DNA of 64,000 nucleotides from Acanthopleura granulata (GCA_016165875.1 JABBOT010000029.1:2898639-2962638), one strand, 5' to 3'. Shown: positions 1 to 13,500, counted from the stretch's first letter. Translations and numbers: made by a program. The notes: generated from the letters alone by a model not told the origin.

Positions 1-527
1 GGTCTGTGTTCAGCGTGGAATATGGGTGCAACAGGGACCAGGAGCAAAGTGCCTGTCAAACTATCTGAAAATCTGTGAAGTCTTATCCCGCTCTTGCTGG
101 CCTTGAATATTAGAAAGGATTCTGTGTGTTCAGGTGGTGATTATTTTAACCATACAGCCAGGGTACATAGCTTCTATATGAAAATGTTTTTAAAATTTTA
201 TTTTTGTTTCTTTTACCTTTGGGGTTGGAGTGTACACTTGGCAATGTGCCATTCACAAGGTATTTTGGGGAAATCTTACATTCATAATCTTGCATTTACT
301 TGCACAGTTAAATGCTGTCTCGCCTTTGTGTTAAGTTATCTTGTCACAATATGTATTTATGCAAAAGAAGTTCAGGCAAACCAGATCATTTTTTGGCCAG
401 GAAATGCAATTCACACAAAGCAGACCAATAACTAATTATCAAAACTTAAATCAAAATGTAGTTTGTGATTTCTAAGCATTTAGGAATGGCTAATGAATTC
501 GGGAAAAGTCAGGATAAGAATGGTAAC

Positions 528-803
528 TGACTTTAGACAAACCAGACTGATAACTGTCAGGAATGACAAGTGACTATAGACAAACCAGACTGATAACTGT
601 CAGGGATGACAAGTGACTTCAGGCAAACCAGACTGATAACTGCCAGGAATGCCAAGTGACTTCAGGCAAACCAGACTGATAACTGTCAGGAATGACAAGT
701 GACTTCAGGCAAACCAGAATGAAATGCCAAGTGACTTCAGGCAAACCAGACTGATAACTGTCAGGAATAACAAGTGACTTCAGGCAAACCAGAATGAAAT
801 CAA
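528..803. repeat. 43-bp tandem repeat, about 7 units
   Basis: Units of the type 'gacttcaggcaaaccagact' plus 'gataactgtcaggaatgaca' repeat every 43 bp, two units shortened to 32 bp. The sequence just left of the array (about 451-483) resembles that just right of it (about 797-832): both carry 'aaatcaaa-tg-agtttgt' and end in 'aggcatt/agcattt'. So the array sits inside a larger duplication. Confidence 0.9.
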
Positions 804-1466
804 ACTGCAGTTTGTTGGCTACTAGGCATTATCATTATATTAAATTAGAAAATAAATCATGTACATATTAATAAAGTAAAAATATATTTTTTTTGAAATA
901 TTTATTATATCAACTCTATACTCAGCGTGAAATTGTACAAAATATTGAGCAACCAGCCGACTCTTGAATAGGATTGCCTGGTTCATTATTAAAGCATTCT
1001 GATGCATTGCCATTGTACTGATAGAGACCCAGTAGATTCTCTCCATTTCCGATCGTCTGGCATTGAACCGTCATGGTTGCAGGTACTGTGATTTACAATT
1101 CATGTGCATGTAGTTAGGATACGTTGTGGGTGGCCGGGTTTCAGTGAATTAGTTATGGAATTGTAAACCTCAAATCCTTGATTTTTGTCTACATTACGTT
1201 TTAATTTGGCATTTGCATTAAAGTATTACATCTGGATTTTTACCATTGTCTCGTGTCGTATTTCCATTGTGTGTGTAATTGTCATGATTTATAGGAAACC
1301 TGGGAGTGGGCCATGGTTGAGTGGTCACAGGCTCTTGTCTATCAATCCTTTTTCAGTCCTTTTTGACCTATTGTCTTGAAACTTATCAGAAGATTTACCA
1401 CTTTTGCTATATATTGTTAGGCGGGATTTTCAACCTTCATCTGCCCATATTTTAAGGCTGAAGATG

Positions 1467-1523
1467 TAGCACAGCTAGCAGGTCGCCTTGGTAGCGTACG
1501 TAGGCGACCGGCAAGCCGTGCTA
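1467..1523. repeat. Stem-loop with two nested stems
   Basis: Outer arms tagcac/gtgcta (1467-1472, 1518-1523) and inner arms ggtcgcct/aggcgacc (1481-1488, 1502-1509) around a gtacg-containing loop. GC-rich against an AT-rich background. Confidence 0.55.
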
Positions 1524-1944
1524 ATGAAGATGTTGTCTTTGTGCCTGCAGTATTCTTAATTTTGTAGATATTTCTCGTACCGGTAGGTACATGCGCTTTA
1601 TTATTATTATTATTTTGTTTTTCTTCATTTTTTCTAGCAGTTGATGGATATTAGTGTGAAATTATGATAGATTTATGTTGGTTCATAAACAGTGCCAGGC
1701 AACAGAATTATCTACATGCTAGCTCCAGGTAGCTCCGAAGCACTTGCACTTAATTTTAGAACACGCGGCCACAGAAGCTGATATTGCAAAATTTTGTACT
1801 CCGTCTAGCGTTCTTGCGCTTTGCCTTCTAGATACACATAGCAGGCATGTAACGACAGTTCAGACCCACAGCAACTAAAAAACTACGAACGCAGTGGTCT
1901 TACGTTTGTCCCTTATCCTCCAGCCTGCCCCAAAATATGAAACT

Positions 1945-2049
1945 CCATGTTGAACATCCAAATCCGGATCGCTGCCTCGCCACAACACACAATAACCGAG
2001 TCGTGGCGAGTGTAGCGGCCATGGCGTCGGATTTGGATGTTTAACATGG
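1945..2049. mobile_element. 105-bp palindromic element with 22-bp terminal inverted repeats
   Basis: Arms 1945-1966 and 2028-2049 are inverted with 21 of 22 bases matching (ccatgttgaacatccaaatc-cg). A second inner pair, 1976-1983 and 2003-2010 (ctcgccac/gtggcgag), extends the fold. No coding capacity; a MITE or an extruding hairpin. Confidence 0.75.
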
Positions 2050-2192
2050 GGCATCAAACCTGGTCAACGCTATTTATATTTTTCTCGAACAAAGGACAAC
2101 AGGGAAACGAAAAGGATAACTTGACTGCAGATGTACCTAATGGAAATTCGGTCGTATATTGTTAATGGTGAATGGGGAATCAATTATATAAG

Positions 2193-2398
2193 AGCTATTT
2201 ATTTGATTATTGTTTTACGCCACACTCAAAAATATTTCACTTATACGACGGCGGCCAGCATTATGGTGGAAGGAAACCGGGCAGAGCCGGGAGGAAACCC
2301 ACGACCATCCGCAGGTTGCTGGCAGACCTTCTCACGTAGGGCCGGAGAGGAAGCCAGTATGGGCTGGACTTGAACTCACGGCGACCTTATTGGTGAAT
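2193..2398 (-). mobile_element. SINE, head truncated
   Basis: Reverse copy: 'gttttacgccacactcaaaa' tail side at the left, through 'acgacggcggccagcattat' to 'cttgaactcacggcgacc' at the right. The tRNA A-box end is missing. Confidence 0.85.
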
Positions 2399-3579
2399 TA
2401 TATAAGACACATTGCAGAACTAAAAGGATTTAACGTTGAACATACATGTAATTGAGATCTTTATTTTTCGAACAGTCGTAGCGACTCATAAGTCCGCCCA
2501 TTATGTAATAAAATACACAGTAATTGTCCTCATTATCACAACAGCTTGTGCACTCTCACAAGTACACGTTTTGAAAGACATGGGCAATAGACGTTCCGTC
2601 TATTGAGATGTGACATTAACTTTTAACAGGATATCGTTGCCGTCGCTGCTAATGTGCTCGTGTTCTTTAGTCGTATAATTTATTCATAGCATGGCTCACA
2701 GAGATTAAAGTTATCGGAATGTACGAAAATAACAAAACAAAATGTTCATAAATACAGGTGAAAACATATGAAAAATACTTACATAAATGAAAAAAAAATC
2801 AATCATTTTGGATATCACTGACTGATAACACTGAAAATCTTGGATTACATTGACTCTCATAGTTTAAATAGTGAGATAATGTACTGCATCGTACAGGTCA
2901 TCATACAACAGGACCTGTGCACATGCAAAATGTCTGACCACCCACAAAATGAGGCGCATAACTGCTGGAGACAATGGCCTCCGTTTATAAGTCACAGACG
3001 TTCTGTGAAGTTTGACCCGCTTTCCCATTTGGCTGTGGCCGTTAAATCATAGCCCAGCAGCAATTGGATGCTTGAAAGACTGCGGCATAACTTGATTATA
3101 ATATTCCATATCCAGGATGTTCACGTGAGTAAGTGTAACACACGTAGCCCCGGGCACGTGGCTGTCCCAGCAGGTACACATGTATACCCTCCATGCACGC
3201 GCTTCCATTTCAAGATCAGCCAGTTTTGGTGAGGTCCAGCGTGTACTGAATGGCTAAAGTTGCTTTTTCTGAAAAACGAAATTAAACATGCCGTGATACT
3301 TTTTCTTAAACATATGTGCGCCACACGTGAAAAAGTTGGTTTGATATTTGTCGAAAGCCCCATGGTTTATTCTAACCCATCCGATTTCTTTCACCAATGT
3401 AATCCACCGTCGCCGTGTAGGCTAAGGAAAAAATGAATCATTAATCATACGGAGGCAATCTCGTACATATGTACCTATAAACTAGTAAGATATCATGCAT
3501 TGGAATACTCTCCTTGCAATTGTGGAACGGTTTCTCTCTCTGCACTTGCTAATTGCATCAAACACAGGCTTTTTCTTAC

Positions 3580-6500
3580 CTATAAGTTTGGTGAACCCCT
3601 TGGGCTTTCGTTTCCACGTGACACCGAACCAGTAGACAGGAATACCGGCAAAGAGAATGGCTAAAGCTATGCCCATCTGACGAGGTTTCTGATAGACACC
3701 CAGCACGAGCACGGCCAAGTTAATAACTAGCTGGATGATGGGGAAAGCCAGATTAACCTGCCAAAACCAAATACGACATCTGTACACACTGGAGCACGTA
3801 TACACTTGGCACGGATTCCTAATAGTAAAAATGCATGGCTAACGTTTTTGAAAGGACACATCATGTAAAGCAAGCATTAACCAATGTGCGGTAGATGTCA
3901 ATGGTGAGGTGTCTGTTGAGTTTGGATTACAACAGAGTCAAGGTAGAAACATTAAAATAACTTTGCTCCATGATGATACCCGCCCGAGATATCCGCTTAC
4001 CTTGTAGGGTCGTTTCTCGTCGGGTTTGTTGTAGCGTAGGTAGAGGAGAGAAATGATGACGGCTAGGCCCATGATGGTGGAGAACAGGCTGATGTACTCG
4101 ATCATGATTGTGACACCTCCCGTGAACAGCATGACCGTGGACCAGGCAAACTGTGGACAACAAGTAGGAAAGACTAAACTACTGAACAATAGATAGTGAA
4201 CACTGAACTTTTGGACAATAGATAGGAAACATCGAACTACAGGAAAATAGATAGGAAAGGCTGAACTGCCGGACAATAGATAGGAAAAACTTTCTACTGG
4301 ACAATGGATAGAACAGGCTGAAATACTGGACAATAGAGAGGGAAGGCTGAATTATTGGACAATAGATAGGAAAGACTGAACTACTGGAAATTAGATAGGA
4401 AAGGCTGAACTGCTGGACAATGGATAGGAAAAACTTTCCACTGGATCAGTAGATAGGAATGACTACTTTTTATTACTACTACTACTACTACTGTTTAGTC
4501 GACAGGAGGCCCGGGGGATGGGGGATGTTTTAGACACACTCACCAGAGCAAAAATGGCTGGCCAGGGTGTCAGGTATTTCTTATGTACCATTCCCATGAC
4601 GGAGGGCATGTGTCCCACACGGGCCCCGGCGAACAGCAGTCTGAAACAGACGGAAACGTACGAGTGTCATGAAAGAAACAAGAGGTAACTGATGACTACT
4701 GAATCCAACACGGTGTAGATTTCGAGAGCGACACGCCTCTGTAGATTCGTGCATTTCTAGCTAAGTGACCAGACTGGTTTCATGTATCGAAAAAGGGGAA
4801 AAAACTTTCACCCTTAATTTTACCTACATTTCCTTTAATACAGTGCTACCGTTTCATCATTCACATAAACCATCTTTGCCTCGATTAGACTTCGGTAATA
4901 TCATCCCTTGGTTTCGACTAAAAACGGCCAAAACTATATATTTAAAAAAATGTTTTCTAAGCCTTCATTAAATGGGATTTCCTCCCACTATCATGTTGGC
5001 CTCCGTCGTATTATCGAAAAATTCAAACATCCATCAACATAAAGAGTTAAATTAAATGGACAGTGTTTAAATAATATTTATGGAGTGATTGTCGTTATAC
5101 ATGCATATGCACGTAACATGTTTTAAAAACGATAGCTCACAATGAAATCGGCCTCTTGATCCGAAAGGGTTTTGTTTGGTTTTAAATCTGAGTATAATTG
5201 TGAGGTATTTGATAAAGAGTACTGGATATACTGTGTGAAGTATGATGGCATTGGCCGCCTGAAGAGAGGCCCTGAGTGACTGACAGTTTGCCGTTATGCC
5301 GGATGTATACGCCACCATTTTATCACAGCTTAGTGAGTCCAGATAAGGGCGGAATGCGGATGTCACGTAGAATGGAGATCGTTTATTCTTATAGATTTCT
5401 TTAGAGTTCACCTCGGTCTGATTACAACGTTTGACTGAACTCAATGATCCAGGAAGAGAGAATTACATTCCCTGCACTCGTCGGGGTGCTGCTCACAGCT
5501 AACCTCAGCCGATTACTTTGTATGTCCTTAACCCGCTATGGTGTCATTAGAAACTTTAACGTTAACAATGCATAAGTAAATAGGGGCGAAAGTATCCATA
5601 TCATGCGGTAAGATTTCTTTACATCACCCTTAGTGTATATATTTACTCGATATTTCGCCATGTGGCCAGTGTATATTCCCGAATTAAGCGACCAGTAGAC
5701 ATTCGCTGGGTTACGGCTGCGTGGAAATTCATGTGTTGCTCTCAACTGACTGAAGTATTACAGTTTTAACAATCAGTCATACATTCATGCCTTTGTTAAT
5801 ATGAGTGATATAAGAACTGACAATTAGAGCAGGTGAGGCACGGTGGGATGTGGGATGCAATTGTGCAAAAATAACAAGAGAAAAACGTGACTACACAGAG
5901 AAGTAAGCCCGTATAGAGCTAAGCCATGGAGGCATAACCTCCATAGTCAATCAAACTCTAGACCCGATAAATTATTCTATGTCAAGACTTGAGGACGTAC
6001 GATTATATATAGTTAGAAATGGCGATGCGCAGATAGCATGCTGATATCGTCAATCAGATCCTTTAAGTGGGAAAAGCATGTATTCCCTGAGCAGGTAAAA
6101 ATAGTGACTTAATTTAGCATTTTTAAATTGAGATCCTTTAATTCATCTCCGTGTTACATTTTGACCCAATTTGACAGTATCTTCAAGCGCGAACCGGTCC
6201 GTGATATCCGTTGCGGGCGGATGTGCCTGTAGACATTCTAAGCGTGAAAAAAAAACAAACCTTCACAAAAGTTATATTTATACATTTATATTTATGTCAA
6301 ATCATTCTCTCGTCATTTCCTCAATGACATTACCTGGTGACAACAAAATTCTTGTTATTTCCCAGAAAACTGCATGATATTTGGGCCTTACTGAAAGCTG
6401 TCCAAAGTTTGGCCGTCCCACCTGCGCCTAAATGTTTAATTTAATAATTTGCTATATATTTAAGATAGAAAAGAACAGTTCTGGCTCAAGCTATGTATAT

Positions 6501-8971
6501 ACTATAGGCTGCTGAAATAACCAAATAGGAATACTGTATAAAAAGTAAAATGAAACGTAACTGGTATTCATGTGTAGAAGCTTGTATTTGTATAGCTGTG
6601 TCAGTGGATTGATTGCTTGGTTGGTCAGCATACACGTATACCCAGCGAGATGAATCAGCGGTTTTCTGATTGGTGGATAAGCTAACATTGTCTATCCAAT
6701 GCTCGGGTATGACGCAGCACTTTATTCCACGTGCGAACAGGGGTCAGAGGTGACTGAAACCTGTCGATCCCGGACCTGGCCGTGTCGGTACTACGCGACG
6801 TCACAATAGCTTATCACAAAGACACACTTGTCCAGTGTGTTTAATCCGGAAGAACATCCAGAAATGACGACTCATCCATTAAGTTTCATAAATGAATATC
6901 ATGGGAATCTAATTTCACATCACACCGGGAATCACGGGTTATCATATATACAGCATTGAATTAATTTAACCACAATGTAAAACGTTACTAAACAATGTTA
7001 CGCCATACGTTGTCAGCATATTATTATTTAGACCCGGTTTCTGTTATATTTTGAAAAGAAAAGCCTTTTGGTCTGTGTGAAGTATTTACACATGTATCAA
7101 CTTGATATATGGGCGTATAACGTGCGTAGGACTATTCAAGAATTGAATCTCTTATAAGACGGCGGGCAGGTTTAGGGATGATTGAATCCGAAGCTCTCGC
7201 ACTGAACTATCGCAATTATCAGCCAGGGATAAGTGCAAACCTCTGCTGATTTTAAGCCTCAGCTGACCTAGCGAACACCCGTGAGCGCCGCTAGGCAGCG
7301 TCATGATGAGCCTGGGGGCGACCTCGTGGCAGTTACTGCTGAAGCACATTGCATAGAAGTATAACAGTCCAGTAGGCCTACAGGTAAAAACTCATATATT
7401 GGCCAAAGCCATCTCAGACTCACCTGGAATGACCGAGGATTGACGCGTTCAGGGCGCCGATGGACGTGGTAGCCACCAGAATGGAGATAGGAATAGTTAA
7501 CGGACTGTAAAAACGTTGGATAAATTGCTGAAAACAGATTAAAATAGTTTATATGAAATAATAACGCAGACAAAAATATGATATGATAATTTTACAAATT
7601 TAAATTAATTTTACAGCACCCATGACAACAACAATAATATTATAGCCACTTAGTAACAAATAATATATATTTACTTACTTATCTGGTTTGACACTCATAA
7701 TACAGCCACCAAGTCTAGTGATAGCTATTATTAATTATAGGCCTGATCTTTCTGAGCGGTGTAATTTATGAAACGTCCTATAGGAAACTTTATATAGTGT
7801 TTCATTGACATGTAGTAGTATACTCACAACAGCCACAGCCTCGGACATCAAGATTTCGCTTTTGCTGAGGACGGCGAAATAGGCGACGTTTGTGAGGATG
7901 TATTTACTGATGACAATGGCAAAGGTAATGTAGACAGATCGGGGCAGATCTTTTCCCGGTCTCTTCACCTCTTCCATTAGACTCGTCATTACCTGCCTGA
8001 AGAAGGAGGGGAAAAACACACACGCTAGTCAATATATGGAAGTTATCGTAATTAAATATTCTAATTACTTACTGGGCCACTTTCAACAAACCGTATTTCT
8101 AACATAACTGGAAAAATTCACTTCGACTTAATCTAATCTTTTTTTTTTTTTTTTTACTCTAAACATCTCGTATACTGTATTCTCTTTACTGTTCCAGTCA
8201 AGGCAATCCAATGCTGGGCAAACGGAATTATTCACAAGAGGTTTTACATGCACACAGTACTTATGCGATTAATGTGTCGAATGTGTATAAAAAGTTTATC
8301 ATCAATATTTACTATAAGAATCTATGAAAGGATTAAAATAACATTTTGAAACTGTGACTCAGACTCAAACATCAAAATCAAAGGAAATGATGCTTGTGTG
8401 AAGCAGAAACGGCTGCACTGACATATTGGTAGATATGATTTCCTACACTTATATATCGCGACCAGCGAAAATACTGGCTCGAGTGAGACTCGAACTCATG
8501 ACTTTGGGTGTCTAGTTTCACCGCCCTGTCAACTGAGCTTGATAGTGTGGTGAGGGCTAGACACCCTACGTCTTGAGTTCAAGCCTCACTCGAGCCGGTC
8601 TCGATATATCATTGTAAGTACTTTTATACAGAGTAACTTTCGGAAATAACTTTAGATCAGTAAGTAATCTATTAAAACATTCAATTAATATGGAGATAAC
8701 TAAAGAGAGGCTGTCAAGGTACAGGTGTTGTCCATGACACTAACCATCCGCCATAAGAGAAGATGGCGGAGAAGACAGCGAGCGCCATCTGACCAGGTTC
8801 TCGGGTCGTTCCCTCGAACGGATCCTGAAAGTTCTCAACATCTCCTGAAACACCACAGTAGGAACTGTCATTTAAATCAATGTAGCAGATTGGCATAATA
8901 TTATAATGATAATAAATAATAATATAATATTTCGCAGGTCTTTCAAAGAAGCTTGTGCAAAAACAAACTTA

Positions 8972-9027
<56 letters not shown>

Positions 9028-10584
9028 TATAATTATCTTAATTAATATTATGATAATATATTTTAGCCCTGGCTAGAACATTTAACCTGAGGGGCTATAC
9101 TAGTACTATAGCGCTGCTTACCCATGGCCATTTGGTAGATGCCACCAATGATGATGATGAGCAAGGCGATGAGCTTGCTGCTGGACAAAAAAGTCTGCAC
9201 TTTGGTGACGTACTTCACATAGACGCAGTTCAACGCAACAAACGTAACTGAACAAAGAAAGGCAACATGGAAGATGTAGGTTAGTATTATCCAATCTCTG
9301 CACTGCCTGTTGGTTGTGTGTCATACACTAACGATAATCCTGGTCATAATGATCTGGATTATAGAGATTCATTCATCCATGGTAAACACCTGAGTTTCAC
9401 AATTTGCTCTGTTTTCTTCTAATTTGCATAAGGTGTGACAGAAAAATATTTAACTTTGCCATTTAATGATAGGACATCGGTTTTTTGTGAAATGAAAAAT
9501 TGCGATTTTCTGCTTTTTTCTGCTGATAATATGGAGAATTAAGAACACGTCTCTATTTTCTATTGAAAAATTTCTAACATTTCGCACATTTATTCATCTT
9601 ACATGTGATTATGTTTGCTGTACGAGTGTCTTTTGTTTTTATTCTGCTTACTGCGGTAACTCAGACATGTTAACATGTTCAGATTGATATAACACCAACC
9701 ATAGCACAATGAAAGAAACTCCCGGCATGGAATGGATTGAAAATCTGACCAAATCATAATTAGCAGTAAAATGGTCTTTCTAAGTCTATTTGGTGTCGGT
9801 GTGTAGAAAGTCTGTTCTTACCCATTAGCCACCCAGCCAGCAGTCGTATAGCCCAGACAGGTACTGTACAGCCGGAGAACACGGGTTGGATGATGTATAG
9901 GGCGGCCGTATAAGCCAGTAGCGCCCAGAAGGGTCCCGCGATGAGGACCACGTAGCCCCACATGATGAGGAACCCGGGCAGAGGCCCGAACACCCGCATC
10001 ACGTAGGCGTACGGTCCACCCGCCGTCGGCAGAAGAGTGCCAAGTTCGGCAAAGCATAGTGCCAGCATGAGGTTGATGATGCCGCCGACAAGCCAGACGA
10101 TCAGAGCGGCGCCCACCGAGCCTGAGTAGCTCAAGATGGCCGTGGGAGAAATGAACACGGACGAGCTTCCGGTCACTGCCACCATGATCGCCGTACAGTG
10201 GATTAGAGTCAGAGATTTCTTCAGCTGGACATCGTCCTTTTTCGGATCACTCGTTGTCCCTTGTGGCGTATTCTCCGTGCCACTGGGCTGTGTTTCACTC
10301 GCCTTCGGGACATCAGTCGCTTGTTCGATATCACGTTCTTTAATACTAGAGATTCCACTACTGGAACTGGAACTGACTGACGAGCCGTCCCCATTGCCTT
10401 GTCCTGCCGTATTTCTGACCACCGGGACGGCCTCCGTCCCCAGGCCGACTCCAGTCCCCTCCCCTAGATCCACATCGCGGAACGCCGGGTTGTCTTGTCC
10501 CTCGAGCTTATGAAGACCTAGCACCACAGGCTCGTCCGAAATAGCATTGGTAGATGCTTGTCCTTTTCTCTTAAACAGCGGCAT
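3580..10584 (-). CDS. SLC7-family (LAT/HAT light-chain type) amino-acid transporter, gene A
   Basis: Multi-pass plasma-membrane amino-acid exchanger of the APC superfamily. Exons in coding order: 10584-9822, 9247-9122, 8844-8745, 7996-7828, 7527-7424, 4640-4544, 4150-4001, 3757-3580. All junctions are GT/AG and phases chain without a break (562 codons plus 1 nt). Residues 1-125 form a polar, Ser/Gly-rich cytoplasmic tail; TM1 starts near 125. Family marks are FAELGTLLP, TAGGPYAYV, the FEGTT block, DLPRSVYI, the FAGARVGHMPS loop and a C-terminal PVYWFGV-type segment. A Cys at about residue 239 (SGCTVP) sits where light chains form the disulfide to the SLC3 heavy chain, which argues for the heteromeric subfamily. 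The TM1 substrate motif reads TGSSSVFISP rather than the usual GSG-I/V-F form. The terminal exon after 3580 (phase 1) is not settled; unspliced reading stops at 3482. Substrate cannot be told from sequence. Confidence 0.9.
4145..4463 (-). repeat. About 33-bp tandem array running from the exon 7 acceptor, SLC7 gene A
   Basis: Units of the type 'ctggacaatagataggaaag' repeat about nine times to the right of exon 4150-4001. The first unit contains the genuine acceptor (ctgtgg on the plus strand, CCACAG on the minus strand), so the array appears to have grown from the splice junction into the intron. Confidence 0.7.
8446..8619. mobile_element. Fold-back (MITE-like) element with tRNA-like arms
   Basis: Arms of about 70 bp, 8446-8520 and 8551-8619, are near reverse complements: 'ggctcgagtgagactcgaac' on the left pairs with 'cttgagttcaagcctcactc' and 'gagccgg' on the right. 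Each arm contains a tRNA B-box-like sequence (GAGTTCRAGYCTC). Located in the intron between exons 3 and 4 of SLC7 gene A. Confidence 0.7.
8976..9038. repeat. (TA)n microsatellite
   Basis: About 30 alternating ta dinucleotides in the intron between exons 2 and 3 of SLC7 gene A. Confidence 0.97.
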
Positions 10585-13500
10585 AATTAAACAATGCTGA
10601 CGCTTAAACGTTAAGTAATAATAAAAGCACTGTACTCATACACTTGACATCACACAACAAATATCAGAATGCGGAGTGATACGAGACGATATTCTACTGA
10701 CCGTTCTCGCAACTCGATCTGAAACCCACCGGACGTGGACGACACTTATGTACAACAGGATATTCCTACTACCGAGCTGGAGGTTAGGGGACGAAAATAG
10801 ATTCGGGATTCACAGAAATCCTGTGATCTCTAAGAGCGAGATTTCATGACTAGACAGTCAGTATCCGGGTAATACGTGATGTCACACCGGCTCTCGTGCA
10901 TTCACCGAATGCATCCGGTACTGAAATTTCGGTGTATACCGCATGAGAATCCAGTTCTAACAAGTCAGTCATTGTTTCCTTTCTCCTCTGATCAGACCGG
11001 AGGTGTACCTCAACATTCGGCATATACAGCCTACATGCGTGGTTAACATGTTTTGCGTTTAAGTCGGCATATTTATTTATCTTCTTACCGTTTACCGTGG
11101 TATACCATATATCAAAAAGTTTTTTCACTTACACGACAGCAGTCGGGTTTATAGGTTTAAACCAGGGTCCCTTTCACAAGGTGTTTAGCAAACCCTAGGG
11201 TAACACAGCCTGCCAGGGCGGGATTCCAGCCTGTAATCTCAATGTCCCCCGGCCTATCTGTAGAGGTAAGAAGAACCGCTTATGCCAGTGGTCCAGTGAT
11301 TACCCGTAAATGTTTATTGTTAATACAAATGTCAGATGCGTCGTCAAATCGTCAACTTCAAGGCGATAACCTGAACGGAACAGCGGACCTGTGTGCAGTC
11401 TCCGGCTGGGTTTATCTCGGATTATCGCTTATACGTCGACCAAGTCGGAACACTGTGGAAATATCGGTAACCACTCGGCGTAGTGACACCTGCCTACGCG
11501 ACTGGTGGTTTACTTAATCCTCTATATTCCAACATTTGGCCATGTAATACAATTTTCTCCAGATTGTACAGGGCCGTGATTTTAGAGGTACATATACAAT
11601 TATATCACTTTTATTTGTATATATTTACTAGGCCTACATATATGTTTTTGTTTTCTTTGGGAAGGTGGTGGATGTCTGTAAATACTGGTGAGAAGATATG
11701 CCTGGATCTGGGATCATATCAGGCTTATCTAATCATTTCAGTCACTTTATTTTAAGATACGTATCTCAAGTATCGCAGACTGAAATGTTTCTGTTATGTA
11801 CTGGTGGACTCCACAGTTCACCCGTGGAGGTGAGCCGGGAGAAACTCATAGCATCTCGCCAAGAATTTGACATACATCCTTCATCAAACGTATAATAATG
11901 CTAGTGATGAACAAAACGGAAAAACCGCTTAGTACAAGATGACTTAATCACAGGTTTTGGAAGAGACTTCTCCCATAATCGCAATATTCTGAACGTATAT
12001 GTGTTAAATTTACCTGTCTATTTAAAGGCAGGGACCTCAGTTGCCGAAGTGAATAAAAGCGCTAGCACAATGCATCTGGGAAGGTCTGTCAGCAACCTGC
12101 AGATGATCGTGGTTTTCCCCAAGGCTCTGCACGGTTCTCTCCCACTAGAATGCGGGCCGCCGTCTTATAAGTGAAATATTCTGGAGTACGGCTTAAAACA
12201 TTAATCAAGTAAATAAATAAATATTTACAGGTAATATTTTAAAAGCGTAAGGATTATTTGAAACTCGTAATTTGTTTTGTGGTATTTGTTAGTCAGGTGT
12301 ACTTTAACTTTAATTTCTGTGTTGTGGAACATACAGATAAAGACATGCCTAACGGAATTCATTTGCCTTTCACCAGTGATATGTCACACGTGGAACAATT
12401 CAAAACGTGCCCATTAAAGGTCATTGGTTCATTCCGGGCACTCCAGTTTCTTTCATCATGTGTTTAAATTATATGTGTAATCTTATATGTACCGGTATAT
12501 ATTACTTCTTAATTTATGGCTACGTTATGGTATTGTCTGTCATATAATATTTGGTGTACTTGAGTTACGCTTCGATACCCCCACCCCCAAAAAGGAGGGA
12601 AAATTTAAAAAAATATATTCGATCTGAGGCAATGCCCCCCAAAATGCCCACACATATGGATTGGTACACTTTGTTTTTATTTACTGTCAATAGCCTCTAA
12701 AAATACCTGGAAAAGAAAACACAATTCTCGTGGGTGAAAGCTAATGTGTTATTTGTTTAAATTCTCTTTGGTTATACGATAAACATGTGTACATAACTTT
12801 AACGCATGGCATGTAAAATTACCTCTCATCGAGTTCAAAGGCCTACTGTGAGAAAAGCACAGGTATTTTTCTCTTGATTTTGAACCTCGAACTATATCAT
12901 GCGTAATATCTAGAACAGAGCAACAATGAATAACTGTTATTTTATACGTGACTTACACGAGTCTTGTGCGCTATTTCAAGTACATGATTTATGGTACCTA
13001 GACCCACCACAAGTTCCCCTTAAACACGCAGTTAACTGTAACTGTAACCCGTGAAATATCAACATACATTAAAGCGACGGTAATACTAATATTACAGCGT
13101 GAGCGTGTACCCGAAGATGTTTCCGGAGAGGTAGTATGCACAACGAAGGGCCCATGTAAATAACATATACCTTAGCAACATTGTTACCTGTGCGCAAAGG
13201 GTACAGGATATCGACATATTTTACGTTATATTGTATTAAAATACTCCATTTTCAAGATACTGCGTCCTGAACACTCGATAAAGTCAAAGTACAAACACGC
13301 CTGTACAAGCAACATGTGAAAATGATTAACTGTGTAACTCGCGAAAGGACATTATCCATGAATAGCAGTATTTTATCAATTCTCACTTAAGATTTACGTA
13401 ACTGAACGTATCCATGTCAAATGTAAGCTATAGCTATTTGTAAAAATATAAAAGAAAATTTAAAGCGTACAGTGTTAAAGGTTTTGCAATCCAATATTCA

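Larger units (their letters stand above)
1..3481. other. Downstream flank of SLC7 gene A
   Basis: Holds the 43-bp array, one stem-loop, one palindromic element and one SINE, listed separately. The terminal exon of SLC7 gene A should be here on the minus strand, but no candidate is convincing. Confidence 0.45.

Noticed and set aside
922..1085. Candidate terminal exon of SLC7 gene A (minus strand, acceptor CACAG before 1085, phase-compatible, stop at 922)
   Set aside because: Splice phase fits and the frame is open for 54 codons, but the sequence shows no recognisable SLC7 C-terminus and no counterpart was found for gene B. cDNA would decide.
3482..3579. Read-through of SLC7 gene A exon 8 to the stop at 3482
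   Set aside because: A good donor (GTAAGA) occurs at 3579 and the paralog has the same donor at the same codon, so splicing to a further exon is more likely.
10136..10513. 125-codon plus-strand frame
   Set aside because: Antisense shadow of the first exon of SLC7 gene A.
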